Part shown: one piece after another, positions 8,640-17,239 of the stretch | How positions within the stretch are numbered: the first letter of the stretch is position 1 | How the letters are laid out: each line of letters opens with the position of its first letter | Notes under the pieces: generated by a model | What the model was told of the DNA's origin: nothing | What the model saw: the letters and a program-made list of their open reading frames with translations, nothing else | The model's database searches: none | Assembly: GCF_006716355.1 (NCBI RefSeq) | Contig: NZ_VFOW01000001.1 | Coordinates: forward strand, 620,001 to 684,000 | Origin: Stackebrandtia endophytica | Lineage (GTDB): Bacteria > Actinomycetota > Actinomycetes > Mycobacteriales > Micromonosporaceae | Direction: 5' to 3' | DNA: 64,000 bases | Program-made: the position numbers and the translations under genes

Positions 8640-8680
8640 GTGTACAAGCGTATACTTTGAGAATGTATACGTGCGTACAC
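8640..8680. promoter_or_regulatory. Double TetR operator between divergent genes
   Basis: The segment reads GTGTAC-4-GTATAC-9-GTATAC-4-GTACAC and is symmetrical about base 8660. Each half, GTGTACaagcGTATAC (8640-8655) and GTATACgtgcGTACAC (8665-8680), is itself an imperfect palindrome of TetR type. The two centres are 25 bp apart, suitable for two dimers. It lies 14 bases before the hydrolase ATG. Confidence 0.7.
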
Positions 8681-8693
8681 ATAAGGAGGAGGC

Positions 8694-9614
8694 ATGAAAG
8701 CCCAGGTGAGCGAGTTCCGCACCCCGACCGATGAACAACGATTCCGCGAGACCTACACAGAACTGGTCGAACGCCACTGGCCCGCTGTCCCCCGCACCGA
8801 ACTGGACGTCCCGACCGACTTCGGCACCACCCGGGTGCGCCGCAGCGGCGACAGACCCGGCACCCCGATCGTCATGCTTCACCCCACGATGGGCGGCTCG
8901 ATCGGGCTCTACCCGTTCATCGAACCGTTGACCCGCCACCGCGTCGTCTACACCCCAGACACGATGGGAACACCCGGGCACAACGACCAAACCAAGCCGA
9001 TCGTCGGGCCGCGGGACCTGGCCGCTTGGCTCGACCAGACCCTCGATGCTCTCGGTCTCGATCGCGTCCACCTCGCGGGCTACTCCAAAGGAGGGTATGT
9101 GGCGTGTCTCGCCGCCGCTCTGTCCACCCGACCGGATCGGGTGGCCACTCTCACCCTCCTCGAACCCGGTGGCGCGATCGGTGACATACGCAAGTCGACC
9201 ATGGCTGGTCTGGCCGTCAGCGGGATTCGACTCATGTTCACCAGGGACAAACGGGAAGGCATGAAACGAATCGGTCGCTGGTTGAACGGCGGCTCCCACG
9301 AACTGTCCGACGACATCCTCGACTACGCCCGGTTGGGCGCGACCCGATTCCGGCACCGCAACCCCTGGCCCCGCAAACTGCCCGACCATCAACTTCAACG
9401 GATCGCCGCCCCCACCCACCTGCTCCTGGGCGGCCGCTCGCGCCTCTACGACCCACGGGCTCTGGCCGATCGAGCCGAACGCCTGCTACCCGACCTCACC
9501 ACCCACATCGTCGCGCAAGGCGGCCACGGTTTCGGCTACGACGCTCCAGAGGAGACCATGACCCGGGTACTCACCTTCATCGCCGACCGCGAATCCCGGC
9601 CAACCCGATCCTAA
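8694..9614 (+). CDS. Alpha/beta hydrolase
   Basis: The 306-residue enzyme shows the alpha/beta-hydrolase oxyanion region (VMLHPTMGG), nucleophile elbow GYSKGG with the catalytic Ser, an acid in the DPRALAD region, and the catalytic His in GGHGFGYDAPEE. The family includes esterases, lactonases and epoxide hydrolases; the substrate is not deducible. ATG 8694 follows a perfect AAGGAGGAGG site. The gene is probably induced when a small molecule, perhaps its substrate, releases the divergent TetR. Confidence 0.87.
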   Translation: MKAQVSEFRTPTDEQRFRETYTELVERHWPAVPRTELDVPTDFGTTRVRRSGDRPGTPIVMLHPTMGGSIGLYPFIEPLTRHRVVYTPDTMGTPGHNDQTKPIVGPRDLAAWLDQTLDALGLDRVHLAGYSKGGYVACLAAALSTRPDRVATLTLLEPGGAIGDIRKSTMAGLAVSGIRLMFTRDKREGMKRIGRWLNGGSHELSDDILDYARLGATRFRHRNPWPRKLPDHQLQRIAAPTHLLLGGRSRLYDPRALADRAERLLPDLTTHIVAQGGHGFGYDAPEETMTRVLTFIADRESRPTRS

Positions 9615-9663
9615 GAAGACATCCGAGACCGACGCCTCCACAATGCCGGACCGGTTGGTGCCC

Positions 9664-9727
9664 GTGAACGCAGACACCGAAAAGACGGTGGTTCTGCGGA
9701 ATTAGGCCCCCTGTGAACGCAGACACC
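9664..9727. repeat. 15-bp direct repeat pair beside tRNA-Val
   Basis: GTGAACGCAGACACC occurs at 9664-9678 and again at 9713-9727, 49 bp apart, just downstream of the tRNA gene. The second copy runs into the hairpin at 9723-9754. The repeat is not a copy of the tRNA 3' end, so it is not a standard attachment site. Confidence 0.7.
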
Positions 9728-9754
9728 CCCAGACCATTTGTGGTTTGGGGGTGT
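9723..9754 (-). terminator. Hairpin after tRNA-Val
   Basis: ACACCCCCA-g-ACCA pairs with TGGT-t-TGGGGGTGT around a TTTG loop, a 14-bp stem if the g/t pair is counted as wobble. It starts 7 bases past the CCA end of the minus-strand tRNA. There is no U-tract. Confidence 0.65.
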
Positions 9755-9760
9755 TAATCC

Positions 9761-9835
9761 TGGTGGGCGCTACTGGTTTCGAACCAGTGACCCCTGCTTT
9801 GTAAGAGCAGTGCTCTACCGCTGAGCTAAGCGCCC
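9761..9835 (-). tRNA. tRNA-Val (anticodon UAC), CCA encoded
   Basis: The minus strand folds as a cloverleaf. The 7-bp acceptor stem GGGCGCT/AGCGCCC is followed by the D-arm TAGCTCAGCGGTAGAGCA. The anticodon stem CTGCT/AGCAG encloses loop CTTACAA (anticodon TAC), and the T-arm is CTGGTTCGAAACCAG. A discriminator A and an encoded CCA follow. Anticodon UAC reads GUA/GUG valine codons. Confidence 0.95.
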
Positions 9836-9900
9836 TCGGCCACCGCTTGCGGTGGACCGGTAAAGGCTACAACAAGCCTTCCGGACCAACCGAAGCGATG

Positions 9901-9919
9901 CCGGTTACCGCTGAACCGG
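9901..9919 (-). terminator. Possible terminator of the peroxiredoxin gene
   Basis: CCGGTT (9901-9906) and AACCGG (9914-9919) form a short stem 10 bases beyond the peroxiredoxin stop codon. It is weak and has no U-tract. Confidence 0.35.
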
Positions 9920-9928
9920 TGGGGTGGT

Positions 9929-10393
9929 TCAGCCGGTCAGCTCCCCCAGCGCCTTCTGCCACGCGGACTGGTCACGCGGCTCGCCGGGCAGGTTCATCTC
10001 GGCAAAGGTGACCTTGCCGGACTTGTCGATGACGAAGGTTCCCCGATTGGAGATGCCCTTGGCGTCGTCGAAGACGCCGTAGGCGGTGGCCACCGCGCCG
10101 TGCGGCCAGAAGTCGCTCAGCAGTGGGAACTCAAAGCCCTCCCGCTCGGCCCACACCTTGTGGGTGAACGGCGAGTCGACGCTGACGGTCAGGACCTGCA
10201 CCTGATCGCTCTGGTAGCTCGACAGGTTGTCCCGGACACCGCACAGTTCGCCTTCGCAGACTCCGGTGAACGCCAACGGGTAGAACACCAGCAGAACGTT
10301 CTTCTCGCCATGGAAGTCGCTGAGGCTGACCTCCTGGTTGTTCTGGTCCTTGAGGGTGAACGCGGGCGCGGTCTGCCCCACTTCGATCGGCAT
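9929..10393 (-). CDS. AhpE-like peroxiredoxin
   Basis: The 154-residue thioredoxin-fold protein has the peroxidatic site PLAFTGVCEGELC (the first Cys attacks the peroxide) in the P-x-x-x-T-x-x-C arrangement. The conserved active-site Arg lies further on. Length and the FTGVCEGELC version fit the AhpE/Prx5-like peroxiredoxins of actinobacteria, which reduce organic peroxides and peroxynitrite in the cytoplasm. The second Cys could act as resolving residue. The gene sits downstream of the DUF3052 gene on the same strand, an order common beside aceE in actinobacteria. Confidence 0.92.
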   Translation of the reverse strand: MPIEVGQTAPAFTLKDQNNQEVSLSDFHGEKNVLLVFYPLAFTGVCEGELCGVRDNLSSYQSDQVQVLTVSVDSPFTHKVWAEREGFEFPLLSDFWPHGAVATAYGVFDDAKGISNRGTFVIDKSGKVTFAEMNLPGEPRDQSAWQKALGELTG

Positions 10394-10435
10394 CAGATCT
10401 CCTTGTGGTGATACGCGGATTGCCGGGACGCGGTT

Positions 10436-10927
10436 CTACCGGCCGCGTGGCGCGACCAGTCTGGTGGCGACCCAGTCGGTCCCTGCGTTGAGACTAGACG
10501 TGCCCTGAAGGCCGGCGGTCGGCGCGGCTTCGGCGATGTCCGCCGATTCGATGTGGCCGTCCCGTCCGGGTTTGGGGGTCAACAGCCACACCACACCGTC
10601 GTCGGCCATCGGGGTTCGCGCGTCCATCAGCACGTCCACCAGATCACCGTCGTCATCGCGCCACCACAACAACACGGTGTCGACGACCTCGTCGGTTCCC
10701 TCGTCGTGCAGTTCACCGACGCAGGAGACCACCGCTTCACGCAGTGAGGCGTCGATGTCGCTGTCGAATCCGATTTCCATCACTATGTCCCCGGTCGTGA
10801 TTCCCAACCGGTCAATGATGGTCTGTACGCCGTCGGCCGACCCAGCCGTGGCATTCACTCGCGCTTCCTCCTTGGATATCGCCGGCTTGTGACCACCGGC
10901 ACCTGTCGTGATCCGCGTCGCCGTCAT
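10436..10927 (-). CDS. DUF3052 family protein
   Basis: The 163-residue protein matches the actinobacterial DUF3052 family. The GVQTIIDRLGITTGDIVMEIGFDSDIDASLREAV start, DTVLLWWRDDDGDLVDVLMDA centre and DDGVVWLLTPKPGRDGHIESADI end are all present. The family is consistently placed divergent from aceE, as here, but its biochemical role is unknown. The first 25 residues are low-complexity and could be shortened by a later start. Confidence 0.88.
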   Translation of the reverse strand: MTATRITTGAGGHKPAISKEEARVNATAGSADGVQTIIDRLGITTGDIVMEIGFDSDIDASLREAVVSCVGELHDEGTDEVVDTVLLWWRDDDGDLVDVLMDARTPMADDGVVWLLTPKPGRDGHIESADIAEAAPTAGLQGTSSLNAGTDWVATRLVAPRGR

Positions 10928-11101
10928 TGACGTCGCACCGTGAGAATACGCAATGCCGTCGATTCATGGGCGCGCGAGTGTGTCCACCGTCCCAGAAGAT
11001 CGGGTCCTGTCGGCCCCCAGATCTGATCGAAAAGGCAGGATAGTAGACAGGTGGCGAAACAGTACGCCTCGAATCAGCGTCGATCAGCGGAGGAACATCC
11101 C

Positions 11102-13843
11102 GTGGCAACGGAACGCAAACGTCCGGTCATCAGCGACGGCCTGCCCAGTCAGCTGCCGGACATCGATCCCGCCGAGACCAACGAATGGCTCGAATCGCTG
11201 GACGGGCTGCTCGATGAGCGTGGTCGGCAACGAGCTCGGTACGTGATGCTTCGGCTGCTCGAGCGCGCTCGGGAGCATCAGGTCGGTGTCCCCGCCCTGA
11301 CCAGCACCGACTACATCAACACGATCGCCCCCCAGGACGAACCCTGGTTCCCCGGCGACGAGCACGTCGAGCGGCGCATCCGCGCCTACATTCGTTGGAA
11401 CGCGGCGATCATGGTGCACCGGGCGCAGCGGCCCGGGATCGGCGTCGGTGGTCACATCTCCACCTACGCCTCGGCGGCCAGCCTCTACGAAGTCGGGTTC
11501 AACCACTTCTTCCGGGGCAAGAGCGCTCCCGGTGGTGGTGACCAGGTCTTCATTCAGGGTCATGGCTCCCCCGGCATCTACGCCCGGGCCTTCCTGGAGG
11601 GCCGACTCACCGAGCATCAGATGGACGGGTTCCGTCAGGAACTGTCCCACCCCGGTGGTGGGCTGCCGTCGTACCCGCACCCGCGGTTGATGCCCGACTT
11701 CTGGGAGTTCCCGACCGTTTCGATGGGCCTCGGCCCGCTGAACGCGATCTACCAGGCGCAGTTCAACCGCTACCTGGCGCACCGTGGCATCAAGGACACC
11801 TCGGATCAGCGCGTGTGGGCGTTCCTGGGTGACGGTGAGATGGACGAGCCGGAGTCGCTGGGTGCCATCCACCTGGCCGCCCGCGAGGAGCTGGACAACC
11901 TGACCTTCGTGGTCAACTGCAACCTGCAGCGGCTCGACGGCCCCGTCCGAGGCAACGGCAAGGTCATTCAGGAACTGGAGTCGTTCTTCCGCGGTGCCGG
12001 CTGGAACGTCATCAAGGTGATCTGGGGCCGCGAGTGGGACCCGCTGCTGGCCGCCGACACCGACGGCGCACTGGTCAACATCATGAACTCCACTCCGGAT
12101 GGCGACTACCAGACGTTCAAGGCCGAGGACGGCGCGTTCGTCAGGGATCACTTCTTCGGTCGCGACCCGCGTACCAAGAAGATGGTGGAGCCGATGAGCG
12201 ACGAGGCCATCTGGGGCCTCAAGCGCGGTGGCCACGACTACCGCAAGCTGTTCGCCGCCTACAAGGCCGCCACCGAGCACACGGGACAGCCAACGGTCAT
12301 TCTGGCGAAGACCATCAAGGGATGGACGCTCGGTTCACACTTCGAGGGCCGCAACGCCACCCACCAGATGAAGAAGCTGACCCTCGACGACCTCAAGTCG
12401 TTCCGCGACCGGCTTTACCTGGACATCCCGGACTCGACCCTGGAGGAGAACCCGTACCTCCCGCCGTACTTCCACCCCGGTGAGAAGTCCGACGAAATCG
12501 AGTACATGATGGAGCGTCGCAACGCCCTGGGTGGGCCGGTGCCGCAGCGCCGCACCAAGACCAAGGCCCTGGAACTGCCGCCCGCCAAGACCTATGACGT
12601 GGTCAAGCGCGGTTCGGGCAAGCAGAAGGTCGCCACGACGATGGCCTTCGTCCGCTTGCTGAAGGACCTCATGAAGGACAAGAACATCGGTGCCCGCTGG
12701 GTGCCGATCATTCCCGACGAGGCGCGCACCTTCGGTATGGACGCGATGTTCCCGACGGCGAAGATCTACTCGCCGCACGGCCAGAACTATCTGTCGGTGG
12801 ACCGCGACCTGTTCCTGTCCTACAAGGAGGCCGAGAAGGGCCAGATCCTGCACCTGGGCATCAACGAGGCCGGCTCGACCTCCGCCTTCACCGCCGCCGG
12901 TACGTCGTACGCGACACACGACGAGCCGATGATCCCGATGTACATCTTCTACTCGATGTTCGGGTTCCAGCGCACCGGTGACAGCCTGTGGGCCGCCGCC
13001 GACCAGATGACCCGCGGCTTCCTGTTGGGCGCCACCGCCGGTCGTACCACGCTCAACGGTGAGGGCCTGCAACACGAGGACGGTCACTCGCACCTGCTGG
13101 CGGCGACCAACCCGGCCGTGGTCAGCTACGACCCGGCGTTCGGTTTCGAGATCGCCCACATCGTCGAAGACGGTCTGCGGCGGATGTACGGCGAGAATCC
13201 CGAGGACATCTTCTACTACCTCACCGTCTACAACGAGCCGATCACGCAGCCCGAGGAGCCGGAGAACCTGGATGCGGCGGCGCTGCTGAAGGGCATGTAC
13301 CGCTACTCGGCGGCACCGTCGAACGCGAACCTGCCTCGCGTGCAGTTGCTGGCCTCGGGCACCGGAATGCAGTGGGCGCTCAAGGCTCGTGACCTGCTGG
13401 CCTCGGACTGGGGGGTGTCGGCCGACGTGTGGTCGGTGACCTCGTGGACCGAGCTGCGGCGCGATGCGATCGAGTGCGAGGAGTACAACCTCCTCAATCC
13501 CGGCGTGCACCAGAAGACGCCGTTCATCACCGAGCAGCTGCGCAAGGCGACCGGTCCGGTCATCGCGGTCAGCGACTTCATGCGCGCCGTACCCGACCTG
13601 ATCTCGCGCTGGGTACCGGGCGAGTTCACCTCGCTGGGAACCGACGGGTTCGGCCAGTCCGACACCCGTGGCGCGCTGCGCAGGCACTTCCACGTCGACG
13701 GTGAGTCGGTGACGGTGGCCGCACTGCGTGGGCTGGCCCGTCGCGGTGACCTGCCGCCGGAGGCAGCCGTCGAGGCGGCACAGAAGTACGCCATCGGTGA
13801 CGTCTCGGCCGCCGAAGCCGGTGAGGCCGGCGGCGAATCCTGA
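11102..13843 (+). CDS. aceE: Pyruvate dehydrogenase E1 component, homodimeric type
   Basis: AceE catalyses the thiamine-diphosphate-dependent decarboxylation of pyruvate and acetyl transfer to the lipoyl E2 subunit. The protein begins with the conserved [18 protein letters not shown]. It carries the ThDP/Mg site [10 protein letters not shown]...[16 protein letters not shown] and the HEDGHSHL-type transketolase-like second domain ([12 protein letters not shown]), at the usual length (913 residues). I prefer GTG 11102, preceded by GGAGGA; GTG 11051 would add 17 residues behind a weak site. The partner E2 and E3 genes are not in the window. A strong terminator follows. Confidence 0.96.
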   Translation: MATERKRPVISDGLPSQLPDIDPAETNEWLESLDGLLDERGRQRARYVMLRLLERAREHQVGVPALTSTDYINTIAPQDEPWFPGDEHVERRIRAYIRWNAAIMVHRAQRPGIGVGGHISTYASAASLYEVGFNHFFRGKSAPGGGDQVFIQGHGSPGIYARAFLEGRLTEHQMDGFRQELSHPGGGLPSYPHPRLMPDFWEFPTVSMGLGPLNAIYQAQFNRYLAHRGIKDTSDQRVWAFLGDGEMDEPESLGAIHLAAREELDNLTFVVNCNLQRLDGPVRGNGKVIQELESFFRGAGWNVIKVIWGREWDPLLAADTDGALVNIMNSTPDGDYQTFKAEDGAFVRDHFFGRDPRTKKMVEPMSDEAIWGLKRGGHDYRKLFAAYKAATEHTGQPTVILAKTIKGWTLGSHFEGRNATHQMKKLTLDDLKSFRDRLYLDIPDSTLEENPYLPPYFHPGEKSDEIEYMMERRNALGGPVPQRRTKTKALELPPAKTYDVVKRGSGKQKVATTMAFVRLLKDLMKDKNIGARWVPIIPDEARTFGMDAMFPTAKIYSPHGQNYLSVDRDLFLSYKEAEKGQILHLGINEAGSTSAFTAAGTSYATHDEPMIPMYIFYSMFGFQRTGDSLWAAADQMTRGFLLGATAGRTTLNGEGLQHEDGHSHLLAATNPAVVSYDPAFGFEIAHIVEDGLRRMYGENPEDIFYYLTVYNEPITQPEEPENLDAAALLKGMYRYSAAPSNANLPRVQLLASGTGMQWALKARDLLASDWGVSADVWSVTSWTELRRDAIECEEYNLLNPGVHQKTPFITEQLRKATGPVIAVSDFMRAVPDLISRWVPGEFTSLGTDGFGQSDTRGALRRHFHVDGESVTVAALRGLARRGDLPPEAAVEAAQKYAIGDVSAAEAGEAGGES

Positions 13844-13855
13844 TCAGTCACGTCT

Positions 13856-13887
13856 CGTGCCCGCGGTGGAACACCACCGCGGGCACG
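13856..13887 (+). terminator. Intrinsic terminator of aceE
   Basis: A perfect 14-bp stem, CGTGCCCGCGGTGG / CCACCGCGGGCACG, with loop AACA begins 12 bases after the aceE stop and is followed by TTTCGTTGT. Confidence 0.9.
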
Positions 13888-14098
13888 TTTCGTTGTCGAC
13901 GGTCGACTTGAACACCGTTCGGTTCCCGGCTGCGCTGGTTGCATATACACCGGAATGTGCCGTTGTGCGACACCTTCGGTGATATAGCGGTGAATCATCA
14001 CCGGTCTGGTAAGTGACGGTCCTAGCATGATCGCGGCGGGCCGGGACAGAGATTCGGTCGGCCGTCGAGACGGTGGGGACTCTCAATGGAGGCCGAGA

Positions 14099-14236
14099 AT
14101 GGCTAAGTCCATAGATGACGGATCACATTTTCCGGACGCGATCTACGGCCGGTGGTGTCAGCGGTGTTCTCCGCAGGATGGTAAGCCGGTGCCGTGGCCG
14201 TGCCCGGTGGTGAAGGCCCGCCGAGCCGGTTCTTGA
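14099..14236 (+). CDS. Small Cys-containing protein, hypothetical
   Basis: This 45-residue frame starts at ATG 14099 with a GGAGG site 6 bases upstream and ends at TGA 14236. It contains a C-x-x-C pair (RWCQRCSP) and a third Cys (WPCPVV), which could bind zinc. I do not recognise a family. The good ribosome-binding site is the main support; a longer in-frame reading from 14027 lacks one. It lies alone between aceE and the aldo-keto reductase gene. Confidence 0.4.
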   Translation: MAKSIDDGSHFPDAIYGRWCQRCSPQDGKPVPWPCPVVKARRAGS

Positions 14237-14390
14237 TGTCACCGTGGCGGGGATCGGTTGGTGGGAAACCGATCCCCTCGCCCATCGGCCACATCAATCG
14301 ATCGACAGCCGTCATCATCCGATCCGGACTTCCACCCGAGTGGTTCGCCCCGTGCGCGAGGCTGTCGACCTCGGGTGCGAGGATCGAGTG

Positions 14391-15377
14391 ATGGAATACA
14401 CCAACCTGGGTCGAACCGCCCTACGGGTATCCCGCCTGTGTCTGGGCACCATGAACTTCGGTCCCAACACCACCGAGATCGACAGTCACGCGATCATGGA
14501 TCGCGCGTTGGATCTCGACCTGAACTTCTTCGACACCGCCAACACCTACGGCCAAAAGCGCGGCGAGGGCGTCACCGAGCACATCATCGGCAATTGGCTC
14601 GCCCAGGACGGAACGCGGCGCGACCGTATCGTGTTGGCCACCAAGGTCTACGGCCACATGGGCGACGGCCCCAACGACCGTGGCCTGTCGGCTCGCCACA
14701 TCATCGCCGCGTGTGAGGGTTCGCTGCGCCGGCTGCGAACCGACCACATCGACCTTTACCAGATGCACCACATCGACCGGTCCGCTCCGTGGGAGGAGGT
14801 CTGGCAGGCGATGGACCTGCTGGTAGCCCAGGGGAAAGTGCGCTACATCGGCTCGTCGAACTTCGCCGGCTGGCACATCGCAGCGGCCCAGGAGGCGGCC
14901 AAGTCCCGCCACAGTCTCGGTCTGGTGAGCGAACAGTGCGTGTATAACCTCATGAAACGACACGTGGAACTCGAGGTGCTCCCGGCGGCCCGGTCCTACG
15001 GGGTGGGCGTCATTCCGTGGTCTCCGTTGGCCGGTGGTGCCCTGTCGGGCGCGTTGGCCAAGATCGAGGCCGGTACCGCGGGCCGATCGGGCTCCGAACA
15101 CACTCGCACCACTGTGGATTTGCACCGGAATCAACTAGTCTCGTGGGAACAGTTCTGCCGCGATCGAGGCGAAGAACCCGCAAACGTCGCCTTGGCGTGG
15201 CTAATGGCTCAACCTGCCGTCACCGGACCGATAATCGGACCACGAACCATTGAACAGCTGGAGGCGACGATCGGATGCCTGAACATCCAGCTGGACGAAG
15301 CAGCGCTGCGGGAACTCGACGAGATGTTCCCGCCGGTCGGAGCCGGTGGCCCCGGTCCCGAAGCCTGGGCATGGTAG
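14391..15377 (+). CDS. Aldo/keto reductase
   Basis: The 328-residue TIM-barrel oxidoreductase has the AKR catalytic tetrad: Asp and Tyr in FFDTANTYG, Lys in LATKVYG, and His in YQMHHID. The NADPH-binding end includes GPIIGPRTIEQLEA. It begins YTNLGRTALRVSRLCLGTMNFG, as in the YghZ/Kv-beta-like AKR groups, which reduce aldehydes and ketones with NADPH. The open frame extends upstream to 14244, but homology starts at ATG 14391, which has GAGGA ahead of it. The physiological substrate is unknown. Confidence 0.92.
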   Translation: MEYTNLGRTALRVSRLCLGTMNFGPNTTEIDSHAIMDRALDLDLNFFDTANTYGQKRGEGVTEHIIGNWLAQDGTRRDRIVLATKVYGHMGDGPNDRGLSARHIIAACEGSLRRLRTDHIDLYQMHHIDRSAPWEEVWQAMDLLVAQGKVRYIGSSNFAGWHIAAAQEAAKSRHSLGLVSEQCVYNLMKRHVELEVLPAARSYGVGVIPWSPLAGGALSGALAKIEAGTAGRSGSEHTRTTVDLHRNQLVSWEQFCRDRGEEPANVALAWLMAQPAVTGPIIGPRTIEQLEATIGCLNIQLDEAALRELDEMFPPVGAGGPGPEAWAW

Positions 15378-15412
15378 CCGGGTGAGCCGTTCACCACTGA
15401 ACACAGGAGCAC

Positions 15413-15781
15413 ATGAGCACGATCGATGAGTCAACGACCACCGGGTTCGCGGCCAAACTTCGGGCCGTCGAAGAGGACCTGGCGAAACTGCGTGGTGCCC
15501 GGGAACGCATGTCGGCGGCTGCCGCTCGGCTGCGCAAGGCGACCGAGGAGACGCCCAAGAACTTGACCGCTCGCGCCAGCGACGACGGCCTGGCCACCGT
15601 GCAATGCACCGACACCGGAGCGGTGCATCAGGTCGAGCTTGACAACACCGGGTACAACAAGGTGAGTCAAGATCAGCTGTGCCAAGCGGTGGCATCGGCG
15701 CGATCACATGCGCGTGAAGCGGCACTGGCCAAGGCCGCCTCGACCAGTACCCGTCGCAAGCAGGAAGGTGGCTTTCGATGA
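15413..15781 (+). CDS. YbaB/EbfC family nucleoid-associated protein
   Basis: The 122-residue protein has an N-terminal coiled helix (KLRAVEEDLAKLRGARERMSAAAARLRKAT) followed by the YbaB-type beta segment (ARASDDGLATVQCTDTGAVHQVELD) and a C-terminal helix. YbaB proteins are small dimeric DNA-binding proteins. Paralogues near WXG100 genes are common in actinomycetes. It leads a three-gene unit in which each stop overlaps the next start by 4 bases. Confidence 0.8.
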   Translation: MSTIDESTTTGFAAKLRAVEEDLAKLRGARERMSAAAARLRKATEETPKNLTARASDDGLATVQCTDTGAVHQVELDNTGYNKVSQDQLCQAVASARSHAREAALAKAASTSTRRKQEGGFR

Positions 15782-16158
15782 ATCCGGCCGCTGATGCGAC
15801 GAACGCCGTGGCGCGGCAGCAACGCCAAACAGCCGATCGACTGAGCACCTACCGTGTCACCGCGTCCTCACCTCGCAAAGTGGTCACCGTCATCTACTTC
15901 GGAGACTTCGAGATCGAGAAGATCAGCTGTGTTCCCGGCGCCAGTACCCGTTGGTCGGCCGACGAGCTGGCCGGTTACTTCACCTCCGCGCTCAGGGCGG
16001 GCGACCGTGCGGTGTTGGCGTTGCGACAGCACGCTTACAGCCGGGTGAAACTGGGAGACGACACCGTCGCCGGCTGGCGACAGAACCCCGAAACCGGCGC
16101 CGACACCGTTGCCGCCTGCTTCGGCGGCACGACTCCGACTCCCCGGGGGCGGTCATGA
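15778..16158 (+). CDS. YbaB-like companion of a WXG protein
   Basis: This 126-residue protein overlaps both neighbours by ATGA junctions, so translational coupling is likely. The central block (KVVTVIYFGDFEIEKISCVPG, then RWSADELAGYFTSALRAGDRAVLALRQ) resembles the half-repeats of the protein at 4639-5142. This suggests equivalent parts in two related clusters. No known enzymatic residues are seen. Confidence 0.6.
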   Translation: MNPAADATNAVARQQRQTADRLSTYRVTASSPRKVVTVIYFGDFEIEKISCVPGASTRWSADELAGYFTSALRAGDRAVLALRQHAYSRVKLGDDTVAGWRQNPETGADTVAACFGGTTPTPRGRS

Positions 16159-17156
16159 CGGACATGATGACGGTCCTCTCCGAACTTCCCGCGGACCTGC
16201 GCCCCGGTGCCACTCGGCTGTGGCGGCGCGCCGAACGGGTCACCAACGAGGCGACCGAGACCCTGATGTACTCCTACCGAGTGCTGGGAGCGGTCCCGGG
16301 CGACCCCGAACTGCTGCAGGACGGCGCCGATCTCATACGCTCGAACGTTGCCGACGGATTGACTCAGGTCGTGACCGACCTGAACTCCCGTCACTCCGAG
16401 GTCAGCCAGGCCTGGCAGGGCTACGGCAGCGAGTCGTTCCGCCAGTACATGCCACGGTTGACCGGGACGATCTCCGACCTACAGCAGTCGGCCAACGACA
16501 CCGCCAGCGCCGTGGCAGCGTTCCAGGAGGGGCTGGTTCTGTTGTGGGCGCGGCTGGTGAACCGAGTCGACCGAACCGCCGACGAAGTGGGCTTGGCCGT
16601 CGTGGCCGCCGGACCCGACCTTCAACAGGCCGCTCTCGACGTCATCGACCTGGTCGAGCAGTTCGCCACCTACGTGGAGCAGCTGGCCGAGGCGTTGATG
16701 CACATGGAGACCGATTCCCACCCGGCCGGACGAACCCTCGGCCAGGCCGTCGAACCGATCACCGGTCTGGTGGAGGACGCCAACGGCTATCGACTGCCGA
16801 AGCCCGGCGATGACATGTCCTCCGAATGGCAACCGGTTCACAGCAACGTGTGGGTCGACACCCGTGCCATAGCCGGCCTGACGGCCACGCTCAGCGACAG
16901 CGGCCAGACCTGGCGTGAGGCGGCCCGAGCCGGCGAGGTCGCCAAGGATCGGTTCACCCCGGACGCGTTCGGGCTGGCCGGCGCCGATTTCCAGCCCCGG
17001 CTTCACGCCGTCTTGGAACGTGACGTCTCGGCCTACCAGACCGCCGACCGTCACCTGGAAGAACTCGCCGACACGTTGCGCCGTATCGGACACACCTGGA
17101 TCGTCGCCGACGACGCGGTGGCCGAGGAACTGGGCAGGGGCCGGGATCAGGAGTAG
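16155..17156 (+). CDS. WXG100-type helical protein, putative type VII substrate
   Basis: The 333-residue protein, started at the coupled ATG 16155, is nearly all helical. A W-x-G turn (VSQAWQGYGSESFRQYMPRL) lies around residue 88 between two long amphipathic helices. A second Trp-centred region is near the C-terminus. The N-terminal 150 residues fit WXG/LXG-like T7SS substrates. No C-terminal toxin motif was recognised, and no immunity-like gene follows. Together with the two YbaB-like genes it forms one transcription unit. Confidence 0.65.
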   Translation: MTDMMTVLSELPADLRPGATRLWRRAERVTNEATETLMYSYRVLGAVPGDPELLQDGADLIRSNVADGLTQVVTDLNSRHSEVSQAWQGYGSESFRQYMPRLTGTISDLQQSANDTASAVAAFQEGLVLLWARLVNRVDRTADEVGLAVVAAGPDLQQAALDVIDLVEQFATYVEQLAEALMHMETDSHPAGRTLGQAVEPITGLVEDANGYRLPKPGDDMSSEWQPVHSNVWVDTRAIAGLTATLSDSGQTWREAARAGEVAKDRFTPDAFGLAGADFQPRLHAVLERDVSAYQTADRHLEELADTLRRIGHTWIVADDAVAEELGRGRDQE

Positions 17157-17239
17157 GCGACGAATGCCGCGGGTGTCACGACGATCAGACGCCTCAGGTG
17201 TGACCTCGGTTTCGGTGCCGGTTGGGAGCGTGGAACCCT

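Noticed and set aside
8619-9419. N-terminal extension of the TetR frame to 505 residues
   Set aside because: The extension is antisense to the alpha/beta hydrolase, and the TetR HTH starts at GTG 8618 with a strong ribosome-binding site.
12335-13693. 452-codon minus-strand frame within aceE
   Set aside because: AceE is unambiguous on the plus strand; the antisense translation is Arg/Val/Leu-biased and unrecognisable.
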